The position numbers and the translations under genes are program-made. From assembly GCA_963747105.1 (NCBI GenBank), contig CAVVEC010000015.1, positions 1 to 64,000 of the forward strand: 64,000 bases of DNA, given 5' to 3'. Origin of the DNA: CAVVEC01 sp963747105 (GTDB taxonomy: Bacteria > Acidobacteriota > Terriglobia > Terriglobales > Acidobacteriaceae). Below the pieces are notes generated by a model. That model made no database searches. It was not told the origin of the DNA and was given only the letters and a program-made list of their open reading frames with translations. This document shows positions 55,546-64,000 of this stretch, in pieces. Positions within the stretch are counted from its first letter, which is position 1, and each line of letters begins with the position of its first letter.

Positions 55546-56295
55546 AAGCTGATTCGATTCTGATCCGCAGCGTCCACGACCTCGACGAAATGCGTGCTTG
55601 TGTGGCCCTGCAAAAGGAAGTCTGGAATTTTTCCGACGCCGAACTGGTGCCGTTAAGGATGTTCGTGGTTGCGGAGAAGATCGGCGGACAGGTAATCGGA
55701 GCTTTTGGCTCCAACGAAATGGTGGGGTTCGCCCTCGCCCTTCCAGGGGTTCGCGGCGGCCATTTCTACCTGCACTCCCACATGCTGGCGGTGCGCAAGC
55801 CGTATCAGAATGCCGGGCTGGGACGTCGCATCAAGCTTTTTCAACGTGAAGAGGCGCTGGCGCGCGGCTTTAAACTGATCGAGTGGACGTTCGATCCGCT
55901 GGAAATCAAGAATGCCTATCTCAACATCGAAAGGCTGGGCGCCGTCGCGCGCCGGTACAACGTGAATCAGTATGGAATTACCTCATCGCCCCTGCAGGGC
56001 GGCTTGCCTAGCGATCGACTCGTGGCGGAGTGGTGGCTGAAATCGAAGCGCGTGGAGACTTTGCCGCGAGCCGGAGCCAAGCCACAGTTTCGAAACGGTC
56101 AGAGCGATTTCCGTCCCGGCGCAAATCTACGAGTGGAAGGCCTCGCCGGCGACGCGCGATCAGGCTAAGAGGGTTCAGGATCGCAATCGAGAAGAATTTC
56201 TAAAAAGCTTCTCAGAAGGCTTGGTGGTCCTGGGATACGAGCGCGACCAGCAGGGAAACGGCAACTTCTTGCTGGGGCGCTGGCAGGAAGGGTAG
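55542..56295 (+). CDS. GNAT-like acetyltransferase, one frameshift
   Basis: About 250 aa restored. GTG 55542 overlaps the mazG stop by 4 bp. IRSVHDLDEMRACVALQKEVW begins the fold. VIGAFGSNEMVGFALALPG, HSHMLAVRKPYQNAGLGRRIKLFQ (acetyl-CoA-binding pattern RxxxxGxG) and LIEWTFDPLEIKNAYLNI follow. Near 56100 the frame shifts; the other frame continues ISVPAQIYEWKASPATRDQA and FLKSFSEGLVVLGYERDQQG to 56295, instead of stopping at 56168. The substrate is unknown. Confidence 0.8.
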
Positions 56296-56321
56296 CCGGA
56301 CGCCGAGGTTCGACGCCCTAA

Positions 56322-56444
56322 ATTGTCATTCCGAACCGCTCTAGCGAGGAATCCCTATGCTGGACAGGTTGCCGAGACTAGGATTCCTCGACTGCGGATC
56401 CTCATTCGCGCTGCGAATGATGATTCTTCGCCAGGGATGACAAT
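56322..56444. repeat. Inverted-repeat element of the TGTCATTCC family
   Basis: ATTGTCATTCC (56322-56332) is inverted at 56434-56444 (one mismatch). Inside, GAGGAATCC (56346-56354) is inverted at 56391-56399. Non-coding; occupies the gap before the MenC-like gene. Confidence 0.7.
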
Positions 56445-56500
56445 GCTCTAGCAGCAGGTTTCGTTTCTTACGTATGCTCCGTGGTTCTGTGGTTTGATCT

Positions 56501-57616
56501 ATGAAAGTTGAAGCCATCACGCTGCGCGAGATTCAGATGCCGCTCGTTCACTTTTTCGAGACGAGCTTCAAGCGCACCTTCAGCCGCCGAATCATCCTGC
56601 TGACCGTCCGCTGCGACGGCATCGATGGCTGGGGGGAGTGCGTTGCCGGTGAAGATCCCTTCTACAGCAGTGAGTGGATCGACAGTGCATGGCTTACCCT
56701 CAAGCACTATCTCGCGCCTGCCGTGTTGGGGCGTACTTTGACGACAGCGCGCGAGAGTGTGCTGCTGATGGCCCGCATCCGAGGCCACCGCATGGCCAAG
56801 GCCGCCGTTGAGAATGCGCTCTGGGACGCGGAAGCTAAAGAGAAGCAGCAGCCCTTGTGGAAGCTACTGGGCGGCACGTTGCGGGAAATCTCCTGCGGCG
56901 TTTCCATCGGCATCCAGGATTCGGTCGGGCAGTTGCTGGAGAAGATTCAAACCGAACTGGCCGCCGGATACCGCCGCATCAAAGTAAAGGTTAAGCCTGG
57001 CTGGGACATCACCGTGCTGGAGCGCATTCGCTCCCGCTGGCCCGACATCGTGCTCAGTTGCGATGCCAACTCCGCCTATACACTGGACGAACTTGAACAC
57101 CTCCGCAAATTCGACCAATTCAATTTGCTGATGATCGAGCAACCAATGTGGGACGACGACATCTACTATCATTCCCGCCTGCAAAGAGAGTTGCGCACTG
57201 CGATTTGCCTCGACGAATCCATCCATCACGCGCGCGACGCAGCCCACGCACTCGACACCCGAGCCTGCCGCATCATCAACATTAAAGTCGGCCGCGTCGG
57301 TGGCTTCACCGAGGCGAAAAGAATTCACGATGTCTGCGCCGCTCGAAACATTCCCGTATGGTGCGGCGGGATGCTCGAGTCGGGCGTGGGGCGCGCCCAC
57401 AACATCGCACTTTCCACGCTGGAGAACTTTCGTCTGCCGGGAGACGTGTCTGCCTCCAAACGCTACTGGAAGGAAGATATTATCGAACCCGAAGTCGAAA
57501 TCACACCCCAAGGCACGATCGTCGTCGGCGATCAACCTGGCAACGGATACCGGGTGCGTGAGGACTTGATCGAGAAGCTCACCGTGCGCAAGGAAACCAT
57601 CCGGGCTGTTGAGTAG
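56501..57616 (+). CDS. Enolase-superfamily o-succinylbenzoate synthase / N-acylamino acid racemase
   Basis: A 371-aa TIM-barrel enzyme. Catalytic Lys in RRIKVKVKPG (KxK), metal ligands Asp in VLSCDANSAY, Glu in LMIEQPMW and Asp in ICLDESIH, and second Lys in RIINIKVGRVGG are all present. The capping domain recognises substrate (EIQMPLVHFFETSF). MenC and NSAR activities cannot be separated by these motifs. The window carries futalosine-route genes, which argues for a racemase (or promiscuous) role rather than classical menaquinone synthesis. Confidence 0.85.
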   Translation: MKVEAITLREIQMPLVHFFETSFKRTFSRRIILLTVRCDGIDGWGECVAGEDPFYSSEWIDSAWLTLKHYLAPAVLGRTLTTARESVLLMARIRGHRMAKAAVENALWDAEAKEKQQPLWKLLGGTLREISCGVSIGIQDSVGQLLEKIQTELAAGYRRIKVKVKPGWDITVLERIRSRWPDIVLSCDANSAYTLDELEHLRKFDQFNLLMIEQPMWDDDIYYHSRLQRELRTAICLDESIHHARDAAHALDTRACRIINIKVGRVGGFTEAKRIHDVCAARNIPVWCGGMLESGVGRAHNIALSTLENFRLPGDVSASKRYWKEDIIEPEVEITPQGTIVVGDQPGNGYRVREDLIEKLTVRKETIRAVE

Positions 57617-57668
57617 AAACATTGCCTGCAACGTCTGAACCTCAGACGCAGCGGCCTGCGTCCCATCT

Positions 57669-58577
57669 CTATTTCGGGTTCACAGTTGCGGGCGGTTCCC
57701 GGTTGTCCGCCAGTTCGGCCTCCTGCTTCTTCAGCAGTTCCACTCCTTGCGCCAGGCTCAGTTTTGGAGGAGCGGGGTGGAAGTCAGAGAGACCCTCCTC
57801 CGACTTGATATTGATGCTCTTGAACAGAAGTTCTCTGCCAGTAAATGCGAGATCCATGCGCGTGATTTCCCAATCGTTGTTGCCTACGTCCCCCTGCTCC
57901 ACCAGGAAATGGCCGCCTTTGTCCAGGTGGCCCAGAATTCCCCAACCGAAGCCCACGTCTCGGATCAGCGTGCCATCGATCTTGGCAATCCGGCGTTTGT
58001 CCGCATCGATCAGAATATAACCCTGCATGCCGGCGAGCACCTGTTCGACGTGGGTGGGTGGGCTATACCTCGGGTTGGGACGAAAGTTCAGCCGAACCAG
58101 CGCATCGCCAGCTCTTCCCACACCCTGCCTTCCCGTCTCAGTGCCGTCCGGTTCATAGACAAATGCGTCCGGGAGCGCTCTCATGATGCGAGTGACGTGC
58201 TCGGCATCTTCCTTTTCGGACCTCCGCTTTTTCCTTAACTCCTCAGGATTTTTCAGCAACTCCTCTAACCGAGCCTCTTCTGACTGGCGCTGCTGCGCGG
58301 TAAGTGGCTTATCGTCGACAGCAACCAGCATTCCCAGCGCGACATCGCTGGTTTCCACGACTAGCTTGGTCTGAGAACCGTGCCCGGTTCGTTTCCGATC
58401 CAAAAAAATGAAGTTGGCTCCGCCATTACTGGCATTGATTTCGTTTTGCACAGTCTGGCGTATGAGTTCTAACGGCTTTGCAGATGGGACGTGTTCCGCG
58501 AATACCATGCTCCCGGTTGCGACCGCGAGCGCCCCGACTAGCGCAATGAAGTCCGTTCGGAGAGGTGGAAAATCCAT
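57669..58577 (-). CDS. Exported protein of unknown function
   Basis: 302 aa. Signal segment FIALVGALAVATGSMVFAEH. A charged helical insert (RQSEEARLEELLKNPEELRKKRRSEK) sits in the middle. QGYILIDADKRRIAKIDGTLI and FGWGILGHLDKGGHFLVEQ are beta-rich and resemble outer-membrane-lipoprotein-sorting folds. No firm family. Convergent with the MenC-like gene. Confidence 0.7.
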   Translation of the reverse strand: MDFPPLRTDFIALVGALAVATGSMVFAEHVPSAKPLELIRQTVQNEINASNGGANFIFLDRKRTGHGSQTKLVVETSDVALGMLVAVDDKPLTAQQRQSEEARLEELLKNPEELRKKRRSEKEDAEHVTRIMRALPDAFVYEPDGTETGRQGVGRAGDALVRLNFRPNPRYSPPTHVEQVLAGMQGYILIDADKRRIAKIDGTLIRDVGFGWGILGHLDKGGHFLVEQGDVGNNDWEITRMDLAFTGRELLFKSINIKSEEGLSDFHPAPPKLSLAQGVELLKKQEAELADNREPPATVNPK

Positions 58578-58661
58578 GCTTGCCCCATAACTTAGACGGG
58601 ATTCAGGCTAGCGCTGTTGTACCAGCCGACCTCAAGCAAAAGCAAACCAGCGAGGCGCGGA

Positions 58662-58806
58662 TAGTGGTGCGGTTTGCCTGGTTAGATGCGCGCCAAGCCT
58701 GCGTATTGCCTCGCCAAGAACCCGAGGCGTCGCACGGCGCGCCCAGATCCCTGGCCGCCAAGAGAGGGCGCCTCGGGATGACAATGGCAAATGCGCCACT
58801 ACTACC
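58662..58806. repeat. MITE-like element, copy 2 (about 145 bp)
   Basis: The left end TAGTGGTGCGGTTTGCC and right end GGCAAATGCGCCACTACTA are inverted with a few mismatches. The core CGCCCAGATCC ... CTCGGGATGACAA matches copy 1 at 45455. Together with its flanks it makes up the 58578-58949 gap; no gene there. Confidence 0.6.
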
Positions 58807-58949
58807 GACGCGGGGCCGCGACCTGGAATGATGACAAGATTTCCGCGTGATTTTCTTCGCCCGACGCCCCCGGCAACGTCTCAAATGGTTTATGATCCAG
58901 TATTCTCGCTTCTGGCCCGCGGTAAATGCACCCTAAGGAGGCTGTAGTT

Positions 58950-59447
58950 ATGGATACGCCAAAAACGGTGGAATTTGCACACATCGGCAAGTCCGTCGTC
59001 ATTAAAGGAGAGCTTTCAGGAAGTGAGGACTTATATGTTGACGGCACCGTAGAGGGGACCATCCTACTCCAAGACAACAGCCTGGTAATTGGGCCCAACG
59101 GCCAGGTGCGCGCCAACGTCAACGCCAAAGGTGTAGTCGTTCAGGGTAAGCTGGAAGGCAATATCCGGGCCAGTGACCGGGCCGAACTGCGCAAAACAGC
59201 AGTAGCGATCGGCGATATCGTGACGCAGCGCGTGGCCATCGAAGACGGCGCTTATTTCAAAGGGAGGGTGGACATCCAGAAGGAAACCGCCAAGCCAAAC
59301 TCTCCGGCAAAGCACGAGAGCCAGGCTGAGGGGAAGGTCACCGCTGTGGCCGCGAGCGGGGCGGGCAGCGCCGGATCCGGTGCGTCGGCTTCGGGCACGG
59401 CAGGTTCAAATCCGGCGACACCCAACACGATAGTAACCAAGCGTTAG
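58950..59447 (+). CDS. Bactofilin (polymer-forming cytoskeletal protein)
   Basis: 165 aa. ATG 58950 follows AAGGAGG. The beta-helical bactofilin domain spans about 12-115: IGKSVVIKGELSGSEDLYVDG, VRANVNAKGVVVQGKLEGN and VTQRVAIEDGAYFKGRVDI. The C-terminal tail (Ala/Gly/Ser-rich) is disordered. Bactofilins form membrane-associated filaments that shape cells or place wall enzymes. Confidence 0.92.
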   Translation: MDTPKTVEFAHIGKSVVIKGELSGSEDLYVDGTVEGTILLQDNSLVIGPNGQVRANVNAKGVVVQGKLEGNIRASDRAELRKTAVAIGDIVTQRVAIEDGAYFKGRVDIQKETAKPNSPAKHESQAEGKVTAVAASGAGSAGSGASASGTAGSNPATPNTIVTKR

Positions 59448-59527
59448 ACATTCAGCCGGTTCTGCCTCGAACGCCGCGATATATTTACAGTGCGGAATTC
59501 CGCTGAACCGGGCGCCAGAAAGTTGAC

Positions 59528-60253
59528 ATGGCATCCGTTACACACAGCTTCATGAAACTCTTTCGTGGTTCATCCGCCGACTCCAGCCAGGGGCTTAAAT
59601 CGGCTCGCACGGCTCCGCGGCTTACGCGGCGCTCCAGCGGCCTGGCTGAAGTTTCGCGCTTCCTGAAGTCGGAAGAGCCGCTCTGCATTCTGGACATCGG
59701 CGCCACGTCGGCTGCTAACATCCGCTATCTGACTGCGTTGGGTCACAAAATCTACAGCGAGGACCTGCTCGACGCCTCGACCGATCCTTCCTTGATCGGC
59801 AAGGACGAACAAGGCCGCCCAACCCTGGATAGCAAGCAGTTTCTTGCCGACAATCTGGTCTATCCGGCGGCGCACTTCGACATCGTTCTTTGCTGGAATC
59901 TGGCCGATTACCTCGACGAGAGTCTGGTGAAACCGGTGGTGGGACGGCTTTGGTCCACCATCAAACCCGGAGGCATGTTGCTGGCTTTCTTTCACACCCG
60001 CGAAGCCGGGCCCGACGCGCCCTGTTACCGCTACCACATGGTGGGCAATGACACCCTGGAGATGCAGCACATTGAGGCGCGAAAGGATATGCGCAAGGGT
60101 CCCACGGGCGCGCTGCACACGGCTATTGAAAAAAGTTTCCGGCTGCAACGGGTGTTCAACAACCGGCACGTCGAAACCCTCTTCCGTGATTTCGGCTCCA
60201 TCAAGTTTTTCCTCACCCGCGACAATATTCGCGAAGTGCTGGTGGTGCGGTAG
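59528..60253 (+). CDS. SAM-dependent methyltransferase
   Basis: 241 aa. A class I fold with motif I as CILDIGATSAANIRYLTALG, then FDIVLCWNLADYL and VGRLWSTIKPGGMLLAFFHT. The first glycine-rich loop is degenerate (GATSAA), so catalytic ability is uncertain. It stands 80 bp after the bactofilin gene and is convergent with the flavoprotein gene (3 bp between stops). Confidence 0.72.
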   Translation: MASVTHSFMKLFRGSSADSSQGLKSARTAPRLTRRSSGLAEVSRFLKSEEPLCILDIGATSAANIRYLTALGHKIYSEDLLDASTDPSLIGKDEQGRPTLDSKQFLADNLVYPAAHFDIVLCWNLADYLDESLVKPVVGRLWSTIKPGGMLLAFFHTREAGPDAPCYRYHMVGNDTLEMQHIEARKDMRKGPTGALHTAIEKSFRLQRVFNNRHVETLFRDFGSIKFFLTRDNIREVLVVR

Positions 60254-60256
60254 CCC

Positions 60257-61351
60257 CTACCTCGTTTTCCTCACCAGATACCGCGTGATTGCCGGAGTCC
60301 TCTTTAGCAAGGAAAGCACCGGCATTCTCATGCCTCGCGGCAGAAGCAGCATTCTGCGTAGCTTGGACGACGTGCGGAACACCGGCGTAATCCGCTGTTC
60401 GTATTCCCGCTGGTAAAGCCGCGCCGCGTCGGCGATGGAAGTTTCGCCGCGAAACAACGGCATCAGGCACTCAGCCGCCATAAAGCCGCTGCGTAGGGCT
60501 AGAGAAATACCGTCCCCCACGAAGGGATCCACAAATCCGGCGGCATCGCCCGCCATCAGCACGCCATCGCGTTCCGGCTGCGGAGTTCGGAAAAACAGAG
60601 GCGAAGTGCTTACTGGATCGCTGAGCGGCTGCCATTGGCGGCTGCGTTCCTGCAGAGCAGGATGCAGCGCGAAGACTTCTGGCAGCGTGCTGGCCACATC
60701 CGCGCGTACCATGGCGCAGGCATTGATGCGCCCAAACTTCGAGCCTCCGTGCCGGATTTCTACCGGCTGGACGCCGCAGTAGCCGCCTTCGAAGAAATAG
60801 AGGTCCACCGAAGAAGCGGGGGAGAACTCGGTGAAGTGGGCTTTGAGACCCAGCCATTTCAAGCGTGATTCTTGCTTTTCTAGAGCGGGGACCAGGTTAG
60901 ACCAGCGTCCCGCGGCATTAATCACAGCCTGAGAATCGAATTCGCCGGCAGACGTTCTGATCAGAAACGGACCGGTGCCGGAAATACTTTGCACGACAAC
61001 CTGCTGACGTGTTTCGACCCCGCATTGTCCTGCGGACTCCCACAGCGCGGCATCAAGGTCCAACCGGGCGATGCTCGCTGCCGCGGGCTCGACCGCTGTC
61101 TGGAGGGTGCGACCGTCCAGAAATATGCGCGCGCGCCGAATACGGGTTGCTTCAGAAATCAAAGTTGCGTGTTGCCGGTCAAGCAGACGGTGCAGAAGAT
61201 CCAGGGATTCAGCCGAAACGAATTCCCCGCAGACTTTATGGCGCGGAAAGCGTCCGCGTTCGAGCATCAGAACTCGGGCGCCGATGCGGGAAGCAGTGAT
61301 CGCCGCGGAAGAGCCCGCCGGCCCGCCGCCAATCACAATTAGGTCGTACAT
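60257..61351 (-). CDS. FAD-dependent oxidoreductase, geranylgeranyl-reductase-like
   Basis: 364 aa. FAD-binding GGGPAGSSAAI at the N terminus and VLMAGDAAGFVDPFVGDGISLAL near residue 280 place it in the geranylgeranyl reductase/halogenase group. The PRHKVCGEFVS motif (C-G-E) is typical of these. It follows a methyltransferase gene by 31 bp on the same strand. In other Acidobacteriota this pair commonly accompanies a type III polyketide synthase (from memory); none is seen here. Confidence 0.82.
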   Translation of the reverse strand: MYDLIVIGGGPAGSSAAITASRIGARVLMLERGRFPRHKVCGEFVSAESLDLLHRLLDRQHATLISEATRIRRARIFLDGRTLQTAVEPAAASIARLDLDAALWESAGQCGVETRQQVVVQSISGTGPFLIRTSAGEFDSQAVINAAGRWSNLVPALEKQESRLKWLGLKAHFTEFSPASSVDLYFFEGGYCGVQPVEIRHGGSKFGRINACAMVRADVASTLPEVFALHPALQERSRQWQPLSDPVSTSPLFFRTPQPERDGVLMAGDAAGFVDPFVGDGISLALRSGFMAAECLMPLFRGETSIADAARLYQREYEQRITPVFRTSSKLRRMLLLPRGMRMPVLSLLKRTPAITRYLVRKTR

Positions 61352-61382
61352 AGCTCATTCTGCCCTTCCACGCGCGATGGAT

Positions 61383-62060
61383 CTATGCCTTCCATGCGAT
61401 CACACCCATCCGGAACACAGGGTGGCGGCAGATTTCCACCCGGGCAGCCCGGCTCTGTTGCAGCATCTCGCGCATCTCATCCGCCGTATAGGCTCTTCGC
61501 ACCGAAGCGGGGGCGTCGTGATGGGTGATGCGGCTGCGATAAAGCGGCAGGCTCGCGTATGCCATGGCAAGGTGCAGCGGATGGCGGACAAGGTCATTGA
61601 TGAGCACCGCTATTCGGCACACCCGCAGAGCCTCATTGACGAATTGCACCACCTCTTGCGGCTCCAGATGGTGAAGAAAAAGGCAGCACCCAACCACATC
61701 AAAACTCTGGTTCGCAAACGGCAATGCGAGCGCATCCCCAGCGACAACGCGGGTTCCATTCCCAGAATCGTTCCGCAGGTGAGAAAGGGCGCGGTCTAGT
61801 AGCGTGAACTGCAACTTGACTCCATGCCTCTGCATGCGTGTTCTGATACCTTGAGGTACGGCCCCGGCGCCAGCGGCGACTTCTAATAGCGACAGTGATC
61901 GTGTGCCAAGGTCTCGGGCCACCTGAACAACCATCGCATAGGTCGTCGAGATTCCCCCGAACCATCGATTGATGCGGCGCAAATCGGACAATGCGGTCGC
62001 AATCTCAGCCGGCGTGCCGGAGTCGGTGTCGAGCAGTTCGGGGACGACTACACGTTTCAT
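61383..62060 (-). CDS. SAM-dependent methyltransferase
   Basis: 225 aa. Class I motifs: SLLEVAAGAGAVPQGIRTRM (motif I), VVAGDALALPFANQSFDVVGCCLFLHHL and VNEALRVCRIAVLINDLVR. PELLDTDSGTPAEIATALSDLRRINRWFGG at the N terminus is a known feature of methyltransferases paired with geranylgeranyl-reductase-like flavoproteins. Likely modifies a lipid or polyketide product. Confidence 0.82.
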   Translation of the reverse strand: MKRVVVPELLDTDSGTPAEIATALSDLRRINRWFGGISTTYAMVVQVARDLGTRSLSLLEVAAGAGAVPQGIRTRMQRHGVKLQFTLLDRALSHLRNDSGNGTRVVAGDALALPFANQSFDVVGCCLFLHHLEPQEVVQFVNEALRVCRIAVLINDLVRHPLHLAMAYASLPLYRSRITHHDAPASVRRAYTADEMREMLQQSRAARVEICRHPVFRMGVIAWKA

Positions 62061-62192
62061 AAAGAGAAATGAAAACCGCAGCGAACGCGCAGCACGCCGA
62101 GCACTGCTTCTGCCCCAAGGCTATGCGTGGGCGCGGGGCAGTAGGTTATTTCCGATAATCCTCTGCGTCCTCGACGTACTCTGCAGTTTTCA

Positions 62193-63956
62193 TTACACCT
62201 CGGCCAGCTCTTCTTCCAGCAACTGCTTGTTGTAGAGGTCGGTGTAATAGCCATTCCGGGCCAGCAATTCGTCGTGGGTACCAAGTTCTACGATGCGGCC
62301 ACCGTGCAGGACGGCGATCCGATCGGCATTGCGCACGGTGGAAACCCGGTGGGAGATGAAAATCGTAGTCCGGCCCTGCATGACCTCGCGCAGATGATTG
62401 AGGATCCTGTCCTCCGTATGTGTATCTACGCTCGAAAGCGCGTCATCGAGAATCAGAATATGCGGGTTGCGGACAATCGCGCGCGCGATGGCGGTGCGTT
62501 GCTTCTGCCCGCCGGAGAGAGTAATACCGCGCTCCCCCACCAGGGTCCCATACTTTTCCGGGAAACCCTCAATATCTTCGGCAATGCTGGCTGCCTGCGC
62601 GGCGGCACGCACCTCTTCGTCCTTGGCATCTTCTTTTCCGAAAGCGATATTGCCGCGCACGCTTTCGCTGAACAGGAACGTTTCCTGGGGTACGAAGCCG
62701 ATACTCCGGCGCAGCGACGCAATCGGATATTCGCGGATCGGCCTGCCGTCGATCAGCACCATTCCCGGCTCGGCGTCATGGATGCGCGGGATCAAACTGA
62801 CGAGCGTCGTCTTCCCCGAACCGGTGGGACCGACAATTGCCAGGCTGTTGCCCGCGGGAATACGCAAAGTGATGTCACGAAGTACGGGTGTGCCGTTGTA
62901 GGCGAAGTTCAGATCGCGGAATTCAATCTCGCCTTCGATCACTGGCGTGGCGCGAGTGCCCCTGGCCGCCGCCTTTGACTCCGCACTATCTTCGATCTCA
63001 GGTTTCTCGACAAGAATCTCATTGATCCGCCCCATCGAAGCGGTGCCGCGCTGAAAAATGTTAATCACCCAACCCAAAGCGATCACCGGCCAGGTGAGTT
63101 GTACCATGTACGTGTTGAAGGCCACGAAGTCCCCGACCGTGATGCGGCCCTGGAGCACTTCGCGCCCGCCCAGCCACAGCACCAGCACGATGGCGAAGCC
63201 GAGCATGGTTTCGAGCGTCGGCCAGAGCATTCCCATCAGACGAACCAGTTTCAAACTGCGCTTGATGTATTCCTCATTGGAGGTTTCGAAGGCGGAAATC
63301 TCAGCTTGTTCCTGTACGTAGGCTCGAATCACGCGCGCGCCGGAGAAATTCTCCTGGGCTCGGGCCGAGATCTCGGAGAACATCGCCTGAATCCGCTCGA
63401 AACGGTCGTGGATCTGCCGTCCGAAGTACTGGATGGTGATGCTCACCACGGGCAGCGGCAAGAAAGCATAGAACGTCAGTCGCGGGCTGATCGAGAGCAT
63501 GAAAGCCAGCGCACCCGCCGTGAACACGATGGTATTCGCCGAGTACATGATGGCCGGGCCCAGCAGCATGCGGACGGCGTTCAAGTCATTCGTAGCTCTT
63601 GCCATAATGTCGCCGGTGCGCGTCCGCTGGTAATAGGAGTGGGGAAGGCTTTCCAGGTGCTTGAAAAGGTCATTACGCAGGTCAAATTCGATCTCGCGCG
63701 AAACTCCGATCACGATCCAGCGGGTTAGAAACTGGAAGATACCCTTGGTCGCGGCCACTGCGAGCAGGAGCAAAGCATAGGTGAGCAGCTTGTGCCGCGT
63801 CACGCCCAGATGGAGGTCATCCACCGCCCGCCGGATCACCTGGGGAAAAAGAATCCAGATTCCGTTGTTCAGGAACACACAGAGCGTGCCCACCACATAA
63901 CTGCGGCGGTATTTCTTGAAATAGGGAACCAGGGAATGCAGGCTTTTGGGCAGCAT
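62193..63956 (-). CDS. MsbA-like ABC exporter
   Basis: 587 aa, a half-transporter with a six-helix domain (1-320) and an ATPase (about 340-580). Walker A is IVGPTGSGKTTLVSLI, the signature LSGGQKQRTAIARAIV, Walker B ILILDDALSSVD and H-loop IFISHRVST. Intracellular loop motifs (RTGDIMARATNDLNAVR) fit MsbA/MdlB types exporting lipids or drugs. It is convergently spaced 132 bp from the methyltransferase and probably independently transcribed. Confidence 0.9.
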   Translation of the reverse strand: MLPKSLHSLVPYFKKYRRSYVVGTLCVFLNNGIWILFPQVIRRAVDDLHLGVTRHKLLTYALLLLAVAATKGIFQFLTRWIVIGVSREIEFDLRNDLFKHLESLPHSYYQRTRTGDIMARATNDLNAVRMLLGPAIMYSANTIVFTAGALAFMLSISPRLTFYAFLPLPVVSITIQYFGRQIHDRFERIQAMFSEISARAQENFSGARVIRAYVQEQAEISAFETSNEEYIKRSLKLVRLMGMLWPTLETMLGFAIVLVLWLGGREVLQGRITVGDFVAFNTYMVQLTWPVIALGWVINIFQRGTASMGRINEILVEKPEIEDSAESKAAARGTRATPVIEGEIEFRDLNFAYNGTPVLRDITLRIPAGNSLAIVGPTGSGKTTLVSLIPRIHDAEPGMVLIDGRPIREYPIASLRRSIGFVPQETFLFSESVRGNIAFGKEDAKDEEVRAAAQAASIAEDIEGFPEKYGTLVGERGITLSGGQKQRTAIARAIVRNPHILILDDALSSVDTHTEDRILNHLREVMQGRTTIFISHRVSTVRNADRIAVLHGGRIVELGTHDELLARNGYYTDLYNKQLLEEELAEV

Positions 63957-64000
63957 GTGCTTCCAGTAGATGCGATTCTACCAGCACCGGCTTCAGTTTC

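Noticed and set aside
1..64000. CRISPR array, rRNA operon, phage or IS transposase
   Set aside because: No regularly spaced direct repeats, rRNA-like stretches or transposase/integrase motifs were seen on either strand.

Overview
The window is GC-rich, gene-dense bacterial chromosome. Its gene content points to an Acidobacteriota lineage (Terriglobia-like); this is inferred from gene types, not from a phylogenetic marker. Supporting types are futalosine-route menaquinone genes (mqnP-like UbiA, mqnE), GloVer-repeat and Vgb-like secreted propellers, a PEP-CTERM protein, a DUF3857/transglutaminase/TPR protein and a Ftr1-DUF2318 iron importer. There is one tRNA gene (Ala, anticodon CGC), no rRNA, no CRISPR array and no recognisable transposase or phage module.

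Layout. 1-2.9 kb: end of a GT87-like membrane protein and two broken secreted-protein genes. 3.2-5.8 kb: a STAS antagonist, an FHA-GAF-SpoIIE phosphatase and an HNH-like small protein. 5.9-11.4 kb: a GH15 glucoamylase (frameshifted), pcm and a 716-aa Vgb-like propeller. 11.7-13.8 kb: mqnP and mqnE. 14.06-16.33 kb: a tandem pair, a ribosome-hibernation factor (HPF) fused to sigma-factor-like domains followed by a bacterial eRF1-like release/rescue factor; both are broken in this sequence. 16.5-24.6 kb: a Tat-exported Ntn asparaginase, a zinc-hook ABC-type ATPase resembling RloC that lies between inverted repeats, an MFS carrier, a GloVer protein and a VapBC pair. 24.6-34.1 kb: glpX, a DUF3857 protein, tRNA-Ala and several secreted proteins. 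34.5-37.5 kb: a small Tad-type cluster (TadG, two TadE, prepilin peptidase).

37.8-44.6 kb is one tightly packed minus-strand run: Ftr1-DUF2318, two FtsX-type permeases, an ABC ATPase fused to a complete DtxR-like regulator, a HEPN protein with an unknown overlapping partner, and murI. A Fur-like palindrome and a CRP-like palindrome lie just upstream of ftr1. 44.7-51 kb: a SprT-like metalloprotease, three envelope helper genes and uvrA. 51.3-56.3 kb: small unknown genes, GDPD, mazG and a GNAT-like gene. 56.5-64 kb: a MenC/racemase-family enzyme, a bactofilin, two methyltransferases around a geranylgeranyl-reductase-like flavoprotein, and an MsbA-like exporter.

Two features cut across the window. 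First, reading-frame breaks are clustered (0-2.9, 5.9-8.3, 12.4-16.3, 18-20, 31.5-32.5 and 54.6-56.3 kb), while 32.5-54 kb has none that I can see. They may be assembly indels or real decay, so broken genes are annotated over their full inferred span. Second, intergenic gaps carry at least three families of short inverted-repeat elements, including two MITE-like copies of about 145 bp.
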